DNA of 64,000 bases from Candidatus Symbiopectobacterium sp. NZEC151 (GCF_025962655.1 NZ_JAGFPE010000005.1:339368-403367); one strand, 5' to 3'; positions 46,160-57,127 are shown, numbered from the stretch's first letter. The notes: generated by a model not told the origin, from the sequence alone. A program made the numbers and translations.

Positions 46160-47587
46160 ATGAACCAAAGCATTGCACAACAGATTGCCGATCAGGGCGG
46201 AGTAGAAGCCTATTTGCACGCGCAGCAGCACAAAAGTTTACTGCGCTTTCTGACCTGCGGCAGCGTGGATGACGGCAAAAGTACCTTGATTGGCCGTTTG
46301 TTGCATGACACCCGTCAGATTTATGAAGACCAGCTTTCCACGTTACATAACGACAGCAAACGGCTAGGCACGCAGGGTGAGAAGCTGGATCTGGCGCTGC
46401 TGGTGGATGGCTTGCAGGCCGAGCGTGAGCAGGGCATTACCATCGATGTCGCCTACCGCTATTTCTCCACGGAAAGACGTAAATTTATTATTGCCGATAC
46501 CCCCGGTCATGAGCAGTACACCCGTAACATGGCGACTGGCGCCTCGACCTGCGATTTGGCGATCCTGTTGATCGATGCGCGCAAAGGCGTACTGGATCAA
46601 ACCCGCCGCCATAGCTTTATTGCCACGCTGCTCGGCATTCGCCATCTGGTGGTGGCGGTGAATAAAATGGATCTGGTGGAGTATCAGCAATCGGTATTTG
46701 AGCAGTTCAAGCAGGATTACCTCGATTTTGCTCAGCAGCTACCGGCATCGTTGCAGGTAACCTTCGTGCCTATTTCCGCGCTGGATGGGGATAACGTGGC
46801 GACGCCGAGCACCACCATGCCGTGGTACAGCGGCCCGACGCTGCTCGACGTGCTGGAAACGGTCGACGTTACGCGCCAGAGCGATACGCAGCCAATGCGT
46901 TTTCCGGTGCAGTATGTGAACCGGCCCAACCTGGATTTTCGCGGTTATGCCGGAACCCTGGCGTCCGGCGTGGTGCAGGTCGGACAGCGCGTGAGGGTGT
47001 TGCCGTCCGGTGTGACCTCCTCCGTGGCCCGCATCGTGACCTTTGATGGTGATTTGCAACAGGCACACGCGGGAGAAGCCATCACGCTGGTGCTGGCCGA
47101 TGAAGTGGATATCAGCCGTGGCGATCTGTTGGTGCCGGAGGCGGATGAACTGCGCGCAGTACAGCATGCGCAGGTCGATGTGGTGTGGATGGCGGAGCAG
47201 CCGTTGGTGCCGGGGCACAGTTATGACATCAAGATTGCGGGCAAGAAAACCCGTGCGCGGGTAGACAATATTCAGTATCAGGTCGAGATCAATTCGCTGA
47301 CGCAGCGCGTCAGCGAAAATTTACCGTTAAACGGCATCGGCCTGGTGGATTTGACCTTTGATGAACCGCTGCTGCTCGAGTCCTATCAGCAGAATGCCAC
47401 CACGGGCGGTATGATCTTTATCGACCGGCTGAGTAACGTGACTGTCGGTGCCGGGCTGGTACGCGAGCCGATGGTGCAGGTGACGCAGGAACCGTCTGCC
47501 TTCAGTGCGTTTGAGCTGGAGTTGAATGCGCTGGTGCGCCGTCACTTCCCGCATTGGGGTGCACGCGATCTGCTGGGAGGAAAGTAG
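46160..47587 (+). CDS. cysN: Sulfate adenylyltransferase subunit 1 (GTPase)
   Basis: CysN is the regulatory GTPase of ATP sulfurylase, built like elongation factor EF-1A. The 475-residue protein has P-loop [15 protein letters not shown], switch region [21 protein letters not shown] and the SALDGDNV element, followed by two beta-barrel domains ([32 protein letters not shown]). No fused CysC kinase is present; cysC is a separate gene that begins one base after the cysN stop. Confidence 0.96.
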   Translation: MNQSIAQQIADQGGVEAYLHAQQHKSLLRFLTCGSVDDGKSTLIGRLLHDTRQIYEDQLSTLHNDSKRLGTQGEKLDLALLVDGLQAEREQGITIDVAYRYFSTERRKFIIADTPGHEQYTRNMATGASTCDLAILLIDARKGVLDQTRRHSFIATLLGIRHLVVAVNKMDLVEYQQSVFEQFKQDYLDFAQQLPASLQVTFVPISALDGDNVATPSTTMPWYSGPTLLDVLETVDVTRQSDTQPMRFPVQYVNRPNLDFRGYAGTLASGVVQVGQRVRVLPSGVTSSVARIVTFDGDLQQAHAGEAITLVLADEVDISRGDLLVPEADELRAVQHAQVDVVWMAEQPLVPGHSYDIKIAGKKTRARVDNIQYQVEINSLTQRVSENLPLNGIGLVDLTFDEPLLLESYQQNATTGGMIFIDRLSNVTVGAGLVREPMVQVTQEPSAFSAFELELNALVRRHFPHWGARDLLGGK

Positions 47588-47588
47588 C

Positions 47589-48275
47589 ATGACGCTGCCC
47601 CCACAAGAGAAGCATCAGGCTATTGATGGCAATCGTGGCGATAACATTCGTGATGACAATATTCGTGATGACAACAGTCGTGATGACAACATTGTCTGGC
47701 ACGATCACCCGGTGGCACGTCGCGATCGGGAGCGATTGCACCGCCATCAAGGGGCCGTTATCTGGTTCACCGGCCTGTCAGGGTCGGGAAAGTCCACTCT
47801 GGCCGGGCAACTGGAACAGCGCTTGCACCAACTCGGCGTTAGCACCTATCTGCTTGATGGCGACAATGTTCGCCACGGGCTGTGCCGCGATCTGGGCTTT
47901 TCCGATGCCGATCGGCGTGAGAATATTCGCCGCGTGGGCGAAGTAGCCAGCCTGATGGTGGATGCCGGGCTGGTCGTGTTGACGGCGTTTATTTCGCCCC
48001 ACCGTGCGGAACGCCAGATGGTGCGCGAATCGCTGCCGGAAGGAAAGTTTATCGAAGTGTTTGTCGATACACCGTTGGCCGTATGTGAAGCGCGCGATCC
48101 TAAAGGATTGTATAAGAAAGCACGTGCCGGCACGCTGACCAATTTTACCGGTATCGATGCCGTGTATGAGCCGCCACACGCGCCCGATCTGCGCTTGGAA
48201 GGCGAACAATTGGTAACAAATTTGACCGATCAGTTATTAGATCTACTGCACAGTCGAGCTATTATCAAAGTCTGA
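47589..48275 (+). CDS. cysC: Adenylyl-sulfate kinase CysC, with repeat-expanded N-terminus
   Basis: CysC phosphorylates APS to PAPS, the substrate of CysH. The kinase core is intact: P-loop [49 protein letters not shown], the phosphoserine-loop region [18 protein letters not shown] and [12 protein letters not shown]. From ATG 47589 the product is 228 residues, about 27 longer than E. coli CysC (201). The extra length is an N-terminal stretch in which the pentapeptide (D)NIRDD is repeated by a 15-bp tandem array. The insert precedes the conserved IVWHDHPV start of the family, so activity should be unaffected. Confidence 0.94.
   Translation: MTLPPQEKHQAIDGNRGDNIRDDNIRDDNSRDDNIVWHDHPVARRDRERLHRHQGAVIWFTGLSGSGKSTLAGQLEQRLHQLGVSTYLLDGDNVRHGLCRDLGFSDADRRENIRRVGEVASLMVDAGLVVLTAFISPHRAERQMVRESLPEGKFIEVFVDTPLAVCEARDPKGLYKKARAGTLTNFTGIDAVYEPPHAPDLRLEGEQLVTNLTDQLLDLLHSRAIIKV
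47634..47693 (+). repeat. 15-bp tandem array inside cysC
   Basis: Four consecutive 15-bp units (47634, 47649, 47664, 47679) follow the form cgtgatgacaacatt with one to four differences each. They are in frame and encode [20 protein letters not shown]. Units are a multiple of three, so change in copy number would keep the frame open. Confidence 0.88.
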
Positions 48276-48333
48276 TTGGCTCTGTCAGGTGTCACCGCCT
48301 TTCGCGGTGGGGCGGAGTGTTACAGGGTAGACT

Positions 48334-48660
48334 ATGCAGAATGTAACGCAGTTATCGGTAAGTAAGCGGCTACGGGTGCGTGAAGACGAACGCACCTACC
48401 CGTTTATGGGCGCCATCGCCGGTTTTTCTTTCTACTGGTTGGCGTTTGTGGTGCCGATTTGGGTCTATGGCTCGAACACCACGCTGTTTTTTATGCTCTA
48501 CACCTGGCCATTCTTTCTGGCGCTGATGCCTGCCTCGGTGCTAATCGGCGTGTTTTTCAGTGTGATTTTCAAAGGCAATATGACGCTGATGGTGTTGTCC
48601 AGCGGCGCAGTGATTGTCTGTCTGTTTTGGCTGGTGTTTTCACTGATCACCGGGTGGTGA
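48334..48660 (+). CDS. ygbE: DUF3561 inner-membrane protein (YgbE-like)
   Basis: This 108-residue protein of unknown function has three hydrophobic segments (about 28-46, 51-69 and 81-105), the conserved N-terminal RVREDERTYPFMGAIAGFSFYWLAF and no catalytic motif. The family sits directly after cysC in enterobacteria, as here (58 bp away), but a role in sulfur metabolism has not been shown. ATG 48334 follows gagtgttacagggt, a weak ribosome site. Confidence 0.85.
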   Translation: MQNVTQLSVSKRLRVREDERTYPFMGAIAGFSFYWLAFVVPIWVYGSNTTLFFMLYTWPFFLALMPASVLIGVFFSVIFKGNMTLMVLSSGAVIVCLFWLVFSLITGW

Positions 48661-48695
48661 GGAGCGGCGGGCGCATCGCGCACGCCACTGCGGTG

Positions 48696-49418
48696 TTAGA
48701 GCACTTTACTGAGAAATGCTTGGGTTCGCGGATTGGTCGGTGCAGTAAACAGCGCTTCCGGCTCTCCCTCTTCTTGAATGATTCCCTGATCGATAAAGAT
48801 GATTCGGTCTGCGACTTCACGGGCAAATGCCATTTCGTGAGTCACGATAACCATGGTCATTCCCTCCGTTGCCAGCGTTTTCATGACTGACAGCACTTCG
48901 CCTACCAGCTCTGGATCAAGCGCCGATGTGGGTTCATCAAACAGCATAATGGCCGGTTCCATCGCCAATGCGCGGGCAATGGCTACTCGCTGTTGTTGCC
49001 CGCCAGAAAGGCTATTGGGCCAGGCATCCACTTTATCCAGCAGACCCACTTTGTCCAACAAGCGGTGGGCGCGTTCAACCGCCTGAGCGCGTGAAAGCTT
49101 TTTCACGTCCATGGGGGCCATAATCATGTTTTCCAGCACCGTCATGTGCGGAAACAGATTAAAACGCTGAAATACCATACCAACGCTTTCACGTAACCGG
49201 TTGAGATCGGTCTTGGGGTTATGCAACGCAAATCCGTTGACGGTGATTTCGCCACCGGTTGGCGTTTCCAGCGCATTCAAACAGCGCAGGAACGTGCTTT
49301 TTCCCGAACCGGAGGGGCCTATCATGCAGATCACTTCCTGCGGTGCGATAGCGCAACTGATACCGCGCAGTACCTGCGTATCACCAAAATGTTTTTGCAA
49401 ATTATTAACGTGAATCAC
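48696..49418 (-). CDS. Polar amino acid ABC importer, ATP-binding protein
   Basis: The 240-residue ATPase has Walker [11 protein letters not shown]-loop VFQRFNLF, signature [15 protein letters not shown], Walker [15 protein letters not shown] and H-loop VTHEM, all in the GlnQ/HisP pattern of polar amino acid importers. It is the last gene of a three-gene minus-strand operon (binding protein, permease, ATPase) and overlaps the permease stop by 14 bp. The substrate (glutamine, cystine or another polar amino acid) cannot be fixed from sequence; its place beside the sulfur genes is suggestive only. Confidence 0.88.
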   Translation of the reverse strand: MIHVNNLQKHFGDTQVLRGISCAIAPQEVICMIGPSGSGKSTFLRCLNALETPTGGEITVNGFALHNPKTDLNRLRESVGMVFQRFNLFPHMTVLENMIMAPMDVKKLSRAQAVERAHRLLDKVGLLDKVDAWPNSLSGGQQQRVAIARALAMEPAIMLFDEPTSALDPELVGEVLSVMKTLATEGMTMVIVTHEMAFAREVADRIIFIDQGIIQEEGEPEALFTAPTNPRTQAFLSKVL

Positions 49419-50166
49419 TTTTGCTTAACCTTATTTCCATCTGCCGCACCAGAACCGAGAGCAGGAAGGTGATGACCCAATAAACCAGGGAAATGGTCAA
49501 ATAGGGTTCCCAATAGGTGGCATAGGCACCCGACACCGTACGCGCCGCGTAGGCCAGATCGGCCAGTCCAATCGCAGAAGCGAGTGATGAGTCTTTGACG
49601 ATGGCAATCGCATTGTTGCCGAGCGGCGGCAGCATACGACGAAATGCCTGAGGAAGAATGACTTTGCGCATGGTACGGCCGTAGCTCATGCCCAGTGAAC
49701 GCGACGCTTCCATCTGCCCACGGTCAATAGATTGGATGCCGGCACGGAAAATTTCGGACACATAGGCACCGGCATTCAGGGTGATTGCCACGATGCACGA
49801 TAGGAAAGCACCGTAGTCGGCACGTAGCATGCGTGCGAAATCCGACGACATCAGGCCGCCACTGACGAATAAACCATCGCGCGGGTTAATGAGTAATGGG
49901 ATCAGTGCAAAATGCACCACCATAATCTGAACGAAAAGCGGCGTACCGCGCAACGCACTGACATAAATACGCACAGGCCACTGTACGCCATAGTGCAATA
50001 TCCATTTCCAGGGGCCGTGCGGTGCTTGCGCCAGGCGGCCTAACCCGAGCGTCAGTCCCCAGCAGGTCCCCAAAATAACGCAGATAAGCGTACATTTTAT
50101 TGTCATCCAGGCCCCTTCCATAAACAGCGGGGCATATTCCTGAATGATTTCCCAACGAAATCCCAT
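49405..50166 (-). CDS. Polar amino acid ABC importer, permease
   Basis: The 253-residue inner-membrane protein has the HisMQ/GlnP architecture: several hydrophobic segments, the N-terminal [15 protein letters not shown] motif and the EAA loop [29 protein letters not shown] that contacts the ATPase. Only one permease gene is present, so it would work as a homodimer. It lies between the binding protein and the ATPase. Confidence 0.88.
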   Translation of the reverse strand: MGFRWEIIQEYAPLFMEGAWMTIKCTLICVILGTCWGLTLGLGRLAQAPHGPWKWILHYGVQWPVRIYVSALRGTPLFVQIMVVHFALIPLLINPRDGLFVSGGLMSSDFARMLRADYGAFLSCIVAITLNAGAYVSEIFRAGIQSIDRGQMEASRSLGMSYGRTMRKVILPQAFRRMLPPLGNNAIAIVKDSSLASAIGLADLAYAARTVSGAYATYWEPYLTISLVYWVITFLLSVLVRQMEIRLSKSDSR

Positions 50167-50208
50167 CGCGTGCGGTCCTTTTTGGTGTCATAGGCGAGGT
50201 GATAGAGC

Positions 50209-50252
50209 GCCTCTGTCACTTACGCGTGATCGAATCGCGTCGTGACAGAGGC
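50209..50252. terminator. Long inverted repeat between binding-protein and permease genes
   Basis: gcctctgtcac and gtgacagaggc form a perfect 11-bp outer stem enclosing a second stem of acgcg and cgcgt. It lies in the 127-bp gap downstream of the binding-protein gene. Such structures commonly end or stabilise part of the transcript so that binding protein outnumbers the membrane components. Confidence 0.65.
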
Positions 50253-50293
50253 CTTGAAAGCAAGGCACGCCGAGTCAGCGTGCAAACCGCGGT

Positions 50294-51064
50294 TTACTGA
50301 GCAGGCAGGGCAGGAACGTCGTTATCAAACCATTTCTGATAGATCTGCGCATAGGTGCCATTGGCAACAATCTTTTTCAGGCCAGCGTTGATCTTACCCA
50401 ACAGTGCCTCGTTGCCTTTAGCAACGGCGATGCCAAAGTATTGACGCTGAAATTTCGCATCGGACACCAGTTTAAACTGCTTCTCCGGGTGGGTTTTGAT
50501 ATAGAACTTGATTACACCGACATCACCGACGGCGGCACCGATACCGTCTTCATAAAGCTCTTGCAACATCAGCGGCGTGTTGTCAAAACGCTTGATCGCC
50601 GAGTTGTTCTTGCCCAGTACGTCAGAAACCACCACGTCGCCGGTGCTGGAGTTCACTACACCGACCTTATGGTCTTTCAAATCGGCAATTGCGCCAATGC
50701 TGGAGTCTTTAGGCGTCACGATAGACTGCTCCGCTGGGAAGTAAGGAGAAGAGAAATCGACCATTTGTTTACGTTTGTCGGTAATGGTGATCCCGGAAAT
50801 AATGATATCGCGATCGCCAGAATTCAGCGTAGCGAAGATCCCTTCCCACGGCGTATTGACCAGTTTGATGGAGAAATTTTCCGCGTTGGCGATCGCTTTA
50901 ATGATGTCGATATCAAATCCTTCCAGCTCTTTCTGCGCGTTTTCAAATTCAAAAGGACGATAGGTACCGCCAGCACCCACCACATAGGTTTGTTCTGCCG
51001 CAGCAATAGAAGTGGAAAACGCCGCCGCGAACAGCGTGCCAGCGAACAAAAAGGGTTTGAACAT
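50294..51064 (-). CDS. Polar amino acid ABC importer, periplasmic binding protein
   Basis: From ATG 51064, preceded by the strong ribosome site aggag, the product has 256 residues with a signal peptide ending near SIAAAEQ. It is a family 3 solute-binding protein: GTYRPFEFENAQKELEGFDIDI, DIIISGITITDKRKQMVDFSSPYF, and GNGTYAQIYQKWF-type C-terminus. A longer frame would place 30 extra residues before the signal peptide and is rejected. It is the first gene of the importer operon. Confidence 0.9.
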   Translation of the reverse strand: MFKPFLFAGTLFAAAFSTSIAAAEQTYVVGAGGTYRPFEFENAQKELEGFDIDIIKAIANAENFSIKLVNTPWEGIFATLNSGDRDIIISGITITDKRKQMVDFSSPYFPAEQSIVTPKDSSIGAIADLKDHKVGVVNSSTGDVVVSDVLGKNNSAIKRFDNTPLMLQELYEDGIGAAVGDVGVIKFYIKTHPEKQFKLVSDAKFQRQYFGIAVAKGNEALLGKINAGLKKIVANGTYAQIYQKWFDNDVPALPAQ

Positions 51065-51356
51065 GTTATCTCCTGGATCAAAGTGTGGCAGATGAATCAT
51101 CTGTTTTATGCATTTTATTTTCATAAAAATACACAGGTCGACATAAAGGTTCAACTTATTCGCGGGTAAAAATCCCGCTGGCTCTCTGCCATTATGGATT
51201 GATCACCGCGTATTGCCGGTAAAATGCAAATGAATAGCTATCCTGATTATTGGGATCTTTGTGGCGTTGAAAGCGCCTCTGTGTGCTAATCCGCCCTGAT
51301 AATATGGAGTCGAAGGCAAAGTTATGGGATGATTAGGCGGTTTTTCAGGGGGCGGG

Positions 51357-51719
51357 ATGGGAAAGCTAACGCTGTTATTATTGATTTTGCTCGGTTGGCT
51401 GCAATATTCGCTGTGGCTGGGCAAAAATGGCATTCATGACTATGTTCGGGTTAAAGACGACGTGGCTGTCCAACAGGGCAACAACGGTAAGCTCAAAGCC
51501 CGAAACGAACAGCTGTTTGCGGAAATCGACGATCTCAACGGTGGACAAGAAGCCATTGAAGAGCGCGCGCGCAATGAACTGGGCATGATCAAGCCGGGTG
51601 AGAACTTCTATCGTCTGGTGCCGGATCAATCCGGTCGCCGTGCGGCAACAGCGTCTTCATCGGCGAATTCTGGCGCGTCCAGCTCCCTGTCGCCTTCTAA
51701 CCCTATGACGTCACGTTAA
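51357..51719 (+). CDS. ftsB: Cell division protein FtsB
   Basis: FtsB is a bitopic inner-membrane protein that forms the FtsQBL complex at the division septum. The 120-residue product has a cytoplasmic Met-Gly-Lys, a transmembrane helix (about 4-21, [19 protein letters not shown]), a periplasmic coiled coil (about 28-65) and the conserved [15 protein letters not shown] segment. The Ser/Ala-rich C-terminal tail (about 100-120) is longer than in E. coli (103 residues). It starts the conserved ftsB-ispD-ispF-truD cluster; ispD begins 3 bp after it. Confidence 0.95.
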   Translation: MGKLTLLLLILLGWLQYSLWLGKNGIHDYVRVKDDVAVQQGNNGKLKARNEQLFAEIDDLNGGQEAIEERARNELGMIKPGENFYRLVPDQSGRRAATASSSANSGASSSLSPSNPMTSR

Positions 51720-51722
51720 CCC

Positions 51723-52433
51723 ATGTCTGAACCGTTGGTCTCCTTACCTGAGGTTGTCGCCGTTCTGCCCGCGGCCGGAAACGGCAGCAGAATGGAGTGC
51801 GACTGCCCGAAACAATATCTCACCCTCCATGGTAAAACGCTGCTGGAACACACGCTGGCTGCGCTGTTTCAGCATCCGCACATTCAGCGTGCCGTGGTGG
51901 TTATCAGCCCTGACGACTGGCGCTTTGCCGCCTTGCCGCTGGCACAGGACCCGCGCATCAGCGTGGTCTTCGGCGGCAAACAGCGGGCTGATTCGGTGCT
52001 GGCCGGTTTGCGTGCGGTCAGTGAGGCGCCCTGGGTGCTGGTGCATGACGCCGCGCGTCCCTGCTTGCATCTTCAGGATCTCGACAGCCTGCTTCAGCTT
52101 ATCCGGCACTGCGACGTGGGCGGCATTCTTGCTGCACCGGTGCGGGATACCATGAAGCGCAGCCGGGGTGAGACGATTGATCACACGGTTGATCGCCGCG
52201 ATTTATGGCACGCCTTGACGCCGCAACTGTTTCCACGGTTATTATTGCAAGATTGCCTGGAGCGCGCGTTACAACAAGGCGCTGTCGTGACCGATGAAGC
52301 ATCGGCACTGGAGTATTGCGGCTATCATCCACAGATTGTTGCCGGGCGCGCTGATAATATTAAAGTGACGCGTCCTGAGGATTTGGCGCTGGCCGAGTTC
52401 TATCTGGCTCGATTGGCACCGCCAAACGTGTGA
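51723..52433 (+). CDS. ispD: 2-C-methyl-D-erythritol 4-phosphate cytidylyltransferase
   Basis: IspD joins CTP to methylerythritol phosphate in the non-mevalonate isoprenoid pathway. The 236-residue protein has the nucleotide-binding [48 protein letters not shown] and the [13 protein letters not shown] motif ([13 protein letters not shown]). It is followed by ispF, the second next step of the same pathway, in the usual order. Confidence 0.96.
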   Translation: MSEPLVSLPEVVAVLPAAGNGSRMECDCPKQYLTLHGKTLLEHTLAALFQHPHIQRAVVVISPDDWRFAALPLAQDPRISVVFGGKQRADSVLAGLRAVSEAPWVLVHDAARPCLHLQDLDSLLQLIRHCDVGGILAAPVRDTMKRSRGETIDHTVDRRDLWHALTPQLFPRLLLQDCLERALQQGAVVTDEASALEYCGYHPQIVAGRADNIKVTRPEDLALAEFYLARLAPPNV

Positions 52434-52490
52434 TGTGCCCTTCGCCAGTCTAGCGTTTCACAACCATTCGAAATTAAGGAGAATAACCCC

Positions 52491-52988
52491 ATGCGTATTG
52501 GTCACGGTTTTGATGTCCACAAACTGGGCGGCGAAGGCCCATTGGTGATCGGCGGGGTTCGTATTCCTTACCCTCAGGGATTGTTGGCGCATTCTGATGG
52601 GGATGTGTTGCTGCATGCGGTAACCGATGCACTGCTGGGAGCCGCAGCGTTGGGCGATATTGGTAAACTGTTTCCCGACACCGATCCCGCCTACAAAGGC
52701 GCGGATAGCCGCGAACTGTTGCGTCAGGCGTGGCAGCGGATACAAGAAAAGGGCTATCGGCTGGGCAATCTGGATGTCACCATCATCGCACAAGCGCCAA
52801 AAATGGCCCCGCACATTCCGCAAATGCGGGTGAATCTGGCAGAAGATCTTCACTGCCATATGGATGACGTCAACGTAAAAGCTACCACCACCGAACAGCT
52901 CGGATTTACCGGACGTGGAGAAGGGATCGCCTGTGAGGCGGTGGCGCTGTTGGTGAAAGATGAACGGAGTGAAGTGGTCGCATGGTAA
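52491..52988 (+). CDS. ispF: 2-C-methyl-D-erythritol 2,4-cyclodiphosphate synthase
   Basis: IspF makes the cyclodiphosphate intermediate of isoprenoid synthesis. The 165-residue trimeric zinc enzyme shows [13 protein letters not shown] with zinc ligands Asp8 and His10, [32 protein letters not shown], and [25 protein letters not shown]. Its stop overlaps the truD start by 7 bp, so the two genes are translationally coupled. Ribosome site aaggag precedes the ATG. Confidence 0.97.
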   Translation: MRIGHGFDVHKLGGEGPLVIGGVRIPYPQGLLAHSDGDVLLHAVTDALLGAAALGDIGKLFPDTDPAYKGADSRELLRQAWQRIQEKGYRLGNLDVTIIAQAPKMAPHIPQMRVNLAEDLHCHMDDVNVKATTTEQLGFTGRGEGIACEAVALLVKDERSEVVAW

Positions 52989-54052
52989 TGCAGCAAGAAC
53001 CCGCTACGCTCAACATGGAAAGCCTGTTCTGGCTGCATGGTGAGCCGCAGGCGACAGGGACGCTCAAAGCAACTGCCGATGATTTTCGCGTGGTGGAAGA
53101 TCTGGGTTTTGCACCGGATGGCGATGGTGAACATCTGCTGGTACAGGTACGTAAACGTGGCTGCAACACCGCGTTTGTGGCGGAGGCGTTGGCGAAATTC
53201 GCCCGCATTCCCGCGCGTGCCGTGAGTTATGCGGGCTTGAAAGACCGGCATGCGGTAACCGAGCAGTGGTTTTGCCTGCATCTGCCGGGCAAAGCGCTGC
53301 CCGATTTTTCAGCCTTTATGCTTGAAGGGTGTGAAATTCTTAGCAGTGCCCGCCATCGGCGCAAACTGCGTATTGGTGCGTTGCGCGGCAATCAGTTTAC
53401 GCTGACGCTGCGTAATATCAGCGATCGCGCCGCCGTCGAAGCGCGGCTAGCGGCGATCGCCGAACAGGGTGTGCCGAACTATTTTGGCAGCCAGCGCTTT
53501 GGTCGCGGCGGTAACAATCTGATTCAGGCGGCACGTTGGGCCAGAGACGAGATTCGCGTCAGCGAGCGCAGCAAACGCAGCTTCTATCTGTCGGCCAGTC
53601 GCAGCGCGCTGTTCAATCTTATCGTGAGCCAACGGTTGAGCCAGGGCTTGGCAACGCAGGTCTTGGCGGGCGACGCGCTGCAACTGGCCGGGCGCGGCAG
53701 TTGGTTTGTCGCCAATGAAGACGAAGTGACGGCACTGCAAACGCGCGTTGATCAGCGTGAGCTGTGCGTGACGGCCCCGCTGCCCGGCGACGGTGACCCT
53801 GGTACTCAGGGTGCCGCGTTGGCGTTTGAACAGGGTTGTCTGGCAGGGCAAGAGACGCTGCTTGGACTGCTGCGTCGTGAACGCGTGGACGTTGCGCGCC
53901 GTGCCGCGCTGCTGTATCCGCAGCAGATGTGCTGGTCCTGGCTGGATGATGGCTCGGTTACGCTGGATTTCTGGCTGCCGGCAGGCAGTTTTGCCACCAG
54001 CGTAGTGCGTGAGCTCATCACGCCGCTTGAGCAGATGGATATCGCTGATTGA
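52982..54052 (+). CDS. truD: tRNA pseudouridine(13) synthase TruD
   Basis: TruD makes pseudouridine 13 in tRNA-Glu. The 356-residue protein has the FxVxE-type start, the catalytic Asp in [33 protein letters not shown], and the inserted TRUD domain with RSALFN and [13 protein letters not shown] 52982 overlaps ispF; ATG 52988 is an alternative. In most relatives surE starts at or before this stop; here the next gene is pcm, 137 bp away. Confidence 0.95.
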   Translation: MVMQQEPATLNMESLFWLHGEPQATGTLKATADDFRVVEDLGFAPDGDGEHLLVQVRKRGCNTAFVAEALAKFARIPARAVSYAGLKDRHAVTEQWFCLHLPGKALPDFSAFMLEGCEILSSARHRRKLRIGALRGNQFTLTLRNISDRAAVEARLAAIAEQGVPNYFGSQRFGRGGNNLIQAARWARDEIRVSERSKRSFYLSASRSALFNLIVSQRLSQGLATQVLAGDALQLAGRGSWFVANEDEVTALQTRVDQRELCVTAPLPGDGDPGTQGAALAFEQGCLAGQETLLGLLRRERVDVARRAALLYPQQMCWSWLDDGSVTLDFWLPAGSFATSVVRELITPLEQMDIAD

Positions 54053-54189
54053 GATGCTGTGTCTGATGCGTGTCTGAGGTAGTAGCGATGCAGCACCGAT
54101 GCAGTAAGGATGCGAACTCACGGCAAGGTATTGCCGTTATAGAGTAAAGGCATGAAGACGTTAATCACGACTGAGGCTGACGGGATAGG

Positions 54190-54813
54190 GTGAACAAGCA
54201 CATGCAAACGATGCTGACACTGTTGCGTCAGCAAGGCATTCATGACGAGCGATTGCTTAAGGCTATCGAGGCTGTGCCGCGTGAGCGTTTTGTCGACGAA
54301 GCCTTTGAGCATAAGGCTTATGAAAATACCGCGCTGCCAATAGGCTCCGGTCAAACCATCTCTCAGCCTTATATGGTTGCTCGTATGACGGACCTGTTGC
54401 AATTGACGCCCGCCTCCCGCGTGCTCGAAATTGGCACCGGTTCCGGTTACCAAACGGCAATTTTGGCGCATTTGGTAAAGCAGGTTTTTTCCGTTGAGCG
54501 TATCAAAGGGCTGCAATGGCAGGCTAAACGGCGCCTAAAGCAGTTGGATCTGCACAATGTCGCCACCCGGCACGGCGATGGCTGGCAAGGCTGGCCATCA
54601 CGCGGCCCGTTTGATGCCATTATTGTAACGGCGGCGGCACCTGAAATTCCGAATGCGCTGATAGCGCAATTGGATGAAGGGGGCATTATGGTGCTCCCGG
54701 TGGGAGAGCAGTCGCAGACGTTGCAGCGCATACAACGCCGCGGTGGAGAATTTGTGGTTAATACCATTGAAACGGTCAAATTTGTTCCACTGGTCAAAGG
54801 CGAACTGGCCTGA
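54190..54813 (+). CDS. pcm: Protein-L-isoaspartate O-methyltransferase
   Basis: Pcm uses SAM to methylate isoaspartate in damaged proteins, starting their repair. The 207-residue protein has PREKFVDEAF-like [15 protein letters not shown], the [15 protein letters not shown] substrate loop, SAM motif [16 protein letters not shown], and [13 protein letters not shown]. It may start at GTG 54190 or ATG 54202. It normally overlaps surE upstream; here the bases before it hold only a short frame ([13 protein letters not shown]) ending in a TGA that overlaps the GTG. Confidence 0.95.
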   Translation: MNKHMQTMLTLLRQQGIHDERLLKAIEAVPRERFVDEAFEHKAYENTALPIGSGQTISQPYMVARMTDLLQLTPASRVLEIGTGSGYQTAILAHLVKQVFSVERIKGLQWQAKRRLKQLDLHNVATRHGDGWQGWPSRGPFDAIIVTAAAPEIPNALIAQLDEGGIMVLPVGEQSQTLQRIQRRGGEFVVNTIETVKFVPLVKGELA

Positions 54814-54883
54814 TACCTTTGCAAGCATGTTTACGGGTATCAGTCATTTACGATTTATTTCAATAGAACTTATTTCAATACAA

Positions 54884-54950
54884 CCCTGTCATAGTGAGAA
54901 CATGTTGATATTGCTAGCATTGAGCGGATGCCAATGCGTTGATGACAGGG
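54884..54950. repeat. Inverted repeat in the pcm-nlpD gap
   Basis: ccctgtcat (54884-54892) and atgacaggg (54942-54950) are perfect inverted 9-mers 49 bp apart in the 200-bp gap between pcm and nlpD. The gap also has the direct repeat ttatttcaata (about 54855 and 54870). No function is evident; it could host an nlpD promoter. Confidence 0.4.
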
Positions 54951-55013
54951 CAGGCCGCGAGTGGTCTGATTAAAGTATTGAGTGAGTGTTACGGTTATAG
55001 GGGAGCAAGGCGC

Positions 55014-56081
55014 ATGGGAAGCCAAACGAGAACACTGCGTCAGATGGCGGCGTGCACGGCAATTATTCTGGGGTTGGCGGGATGTTCCAATAACGACAGC
55101 AAACCCGCCCCAATCAGCAGCGTAGGCGGTCAGGGCAACAGCAGCAGCCGCGGTGGAATGCTTGCGACTGCGCCTTCGAACATATCATCTTCCGGCGATG
55201 CGCCGATCACCACGCGCGATGGGCGTATGGTCTACAACCGTAGCTATAACGCCATTCCTAAAGGCAGCTATGGCGGCAGCACCTATACGGTAAAACGCGG
55301 TGATACGTTGTTCTACATCGCCTGGATAACCGGCAGTGATTATCGCGAGCTGGCCCAGCGCAACAGTGTCGCTGAGCCTTATAGCCTGAACGTTGGGCAG
55401 GTGCTGCAAGTGAGTGACGGTTCCTCCGCACCCGTGAGCAACGGATCGACCGGAGGCGGACGCATGTTGGCAGGCGGTACCAGCAGCAGCGGTGGTGGTA
55501 TGCTGACACCTTCCGATGCCACGCGTGGTGGCGTGCCTCAGCCGCCATCAATGACGCAAATTCAAACAACGCAGGTTGATTCTCAGTCAACTAATGCGTA
55601 TTCTGGAAATTCGGGTAAACAGAATGTAGGTAAGATGTTGCCTTCCACCGGAGCTGCCGTGACGGCTCCTGTGACTGCCCCCGCGGCTGTTGAAAGCAGT
55701 GCTCCTGCTGTCGGCAGCTGGCGTTGGCCCACTGAGGGGAAAGTCATAGATAGTTTCTCCGCGTCGGAGGGGGGAAACAAAGGGATTGATATCGCTGGCA
55801 CTCGTGGGCAACCGATCATGGCGACCGCTTCAGGGCGCGTCGTTTATGCGGGCAACGCTTTACGCGGGTACGGTAATCTAATCATCATCAAACACGACGA
55901 TGATTACCTGAGCGCCTATGCCCATAATGACACTATGCTGGTCCGGGAACAACAAGAGGTCAAGGCGGGTCAACAGATCGCTACCATGGGTAGCACCGGA
56001 ACCAGTTCAGTACGCTTGCATTTTGAAATTCGTTACAAGGGGAAATCCGTAAACCCGCTGCGTTACCTTCCGCAGCGATAA
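55014..56081 (+). CDS. nlpD: Murein hydrolase activator NlpD
   Basis: NlpD is an outer-membrane lipoprotein that activates the amidase AmiC at the septum. The 355-residue product has a lipoprotein signal (lipobox GLAGC), a LysM domain ([30 protein letters not shown]), a long Ser/Gly/Thr/Gln linker and a C-terminal LytM/M23 domain that lacks the metal ligands ([35 protein letters not shown]), as expected of a non-catalytic activator. ATG 55014 with ggggag upstream is chosen over 54939, because it leaves a proper signal peptide. In E. coli the main rpoS promoter lies inside nlpD. Confidence 0.93.
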   Translation: MGSQTRTLRQMAACTAIILGLAGCSNNDSKPAPISSVGGQGNSSSRGGMLATAPSNISSSGDAPITTRDGRMVYNRSYNAIPKGSYGGSTYTVKRGDTLFYIAWITGSDYRELAQRNSVAEPYSLNVGQVLQVSDGSSAPVSNGSTGGGRMLAGGTSSSGGGMLTPSDATRGGVPQPPSMTQIQTTQVDSQSTNAYSGNSGKQNVGKMLPSTGAAVTAPVTAPAAVESSAPAVGSWRWPTEGKVIDSFSASEGGNKGIDIAGTRGQPIMATASGRVVYAGNALRGYGNLIIIKHDDDYLSAYAHNDTMLVREQQEVKAGQQIATMGSTGTSSVRLHFEIRYKGKSVNPLRYLPQR

Positions 56082-56134
56082 ATCGGGCAGAGTATTTCGG
56101 TATTCTGCCAAGGGATCACGGGTAGGAGCCACTT

Positions 56135-57127
56135 ATGAGCCAAAGCACGCTGAAAGTTAACGAGTTACATGATGATGCCGAGTTCGAGGAAAATGGACTT
56201 GATGTTTTTGACGAAAAGGCGCTAGCGGAGGAAGAGGCGGGGGATAATGAGGCATCTGACGATGAGTTGTTATCCCAAAGTGCAGCCCAGCGTGTGCTGG
56301 ATGCCACCCAACTTTATTTGGGCGAGATCGGTTACTCTCCGCTTCTGACCGCAGAAGAAGAAGTATTTTTTGCCCGAAGAGCGCTGCGCGGTGATGTTTC
56401 ATCGCGACGCCGCATGATTGAAAGTAACCTGCGTCTGGTGGTGAAAATCGCCCGTCGCTACAACAATCGCGGTTTGGCGCTGTTGGATCTCATCGAAGAA
56501 GGTAATCTTGGTTTGATCCGTGCGGTTGAGAAGTTCGATCCTGAAAGGGGTTTCCGCTTTTCAACCTATGCCACATGGTGGATTCGCCAAACGATTGAAC
56601 GGGCTATCATGAACCAAACCCGTACCATTCGTCTGCCTATCCACATCGTTAAAGAATTGAACGTTTATCTGCGTACCGCGCGTGAGCTTTCGCATAAGCT
56701 GGATCACGAGCCCAGTGCGGAGGAGATTGCCGAGCAGCTCGACAAACCCGTTGATGACGTCAATCGTATGTTGCGCTTGAACGAGCGTATTACATCGGTC
56801 GATACGCCATTGGGCGGGGACTCTGATAAAGCGCTGCTGGATATTCTGGCGGATGAAAAAAACAACGGACCAGAAGACACCACGCAAGACAACGATATGA
56901 AACAAAATATCGTTAAATGGTTGTTCGAACTGAACGCTAAACAGCGTGAAGTGCTGGCTCGTCGTTTTGGGCTGCTGGGATATGAAGCGGCAACGCTTGA
57001 AGATGTTGGTCGTGAAATTGGCTTAACCCGTGAACGCGTGCGCCAAATCCAGGTGGAAGGGCTGCGTCGTTTGCGTGAAATTTTGCAAGTACAGGGGCTG
57101 GATATTGAAGAGCTGTTCCGTGAATAA
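56135..57127 (+). CDS. rpoS: RNA polymerase sigma factor RpoS
   Basis: RpoS directs the general stress and stationary-phase response. The 330-residue sigma-70-family protein has region 1.2 ([21 protein letters not shown]), region 2 ([53 protein letters not shown]), region 3 ([22 protein letters not shown]) and region 4 ([39 protein letters not shown]). The frame is complete with no inactivating change, unlike many laboratory strains. The downstream neighbour is proS on the opposite strand instead of the usual mutS region. Confidence 0.97.
   Translation: MSQSTLKVNELHDDAEFEENGLDVFDEKALAEEEAGDNEASDDELLSQSAAQRVLDATQLYLGEIGYSPLLTAEEEVFFARRALRGDVSSRRRMIESNLRLVVKIARRYNNRGLALLDLIEEGNLGLIRAVEKFDPERGFRFSTYATWWIRQTIERAIMNQTRTIRLPIHIVKELNVYLRTARELSHKLDHEPSAEEIAEQLDKPVDDVNRMLRLNERITSVDTPLGGDSDKALLDILADEKNNGPEDTTQDNDMKQNIVKWLFELNAKQREVLARRFGLLGYEAATLEDVGREIGLTRERVRQIQVEGLRRLREILQVQGLDIEELFRE

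Noticed and set aside
54902..54973. 23-codon frame [12 protein letters not shown] upstream of nlpD resembling a mini lipoprotein
   Set aside because: The hydrophobic part is too short and lacks basic residues for a signal peptide, and there is no ribosome site; it was judged chance.
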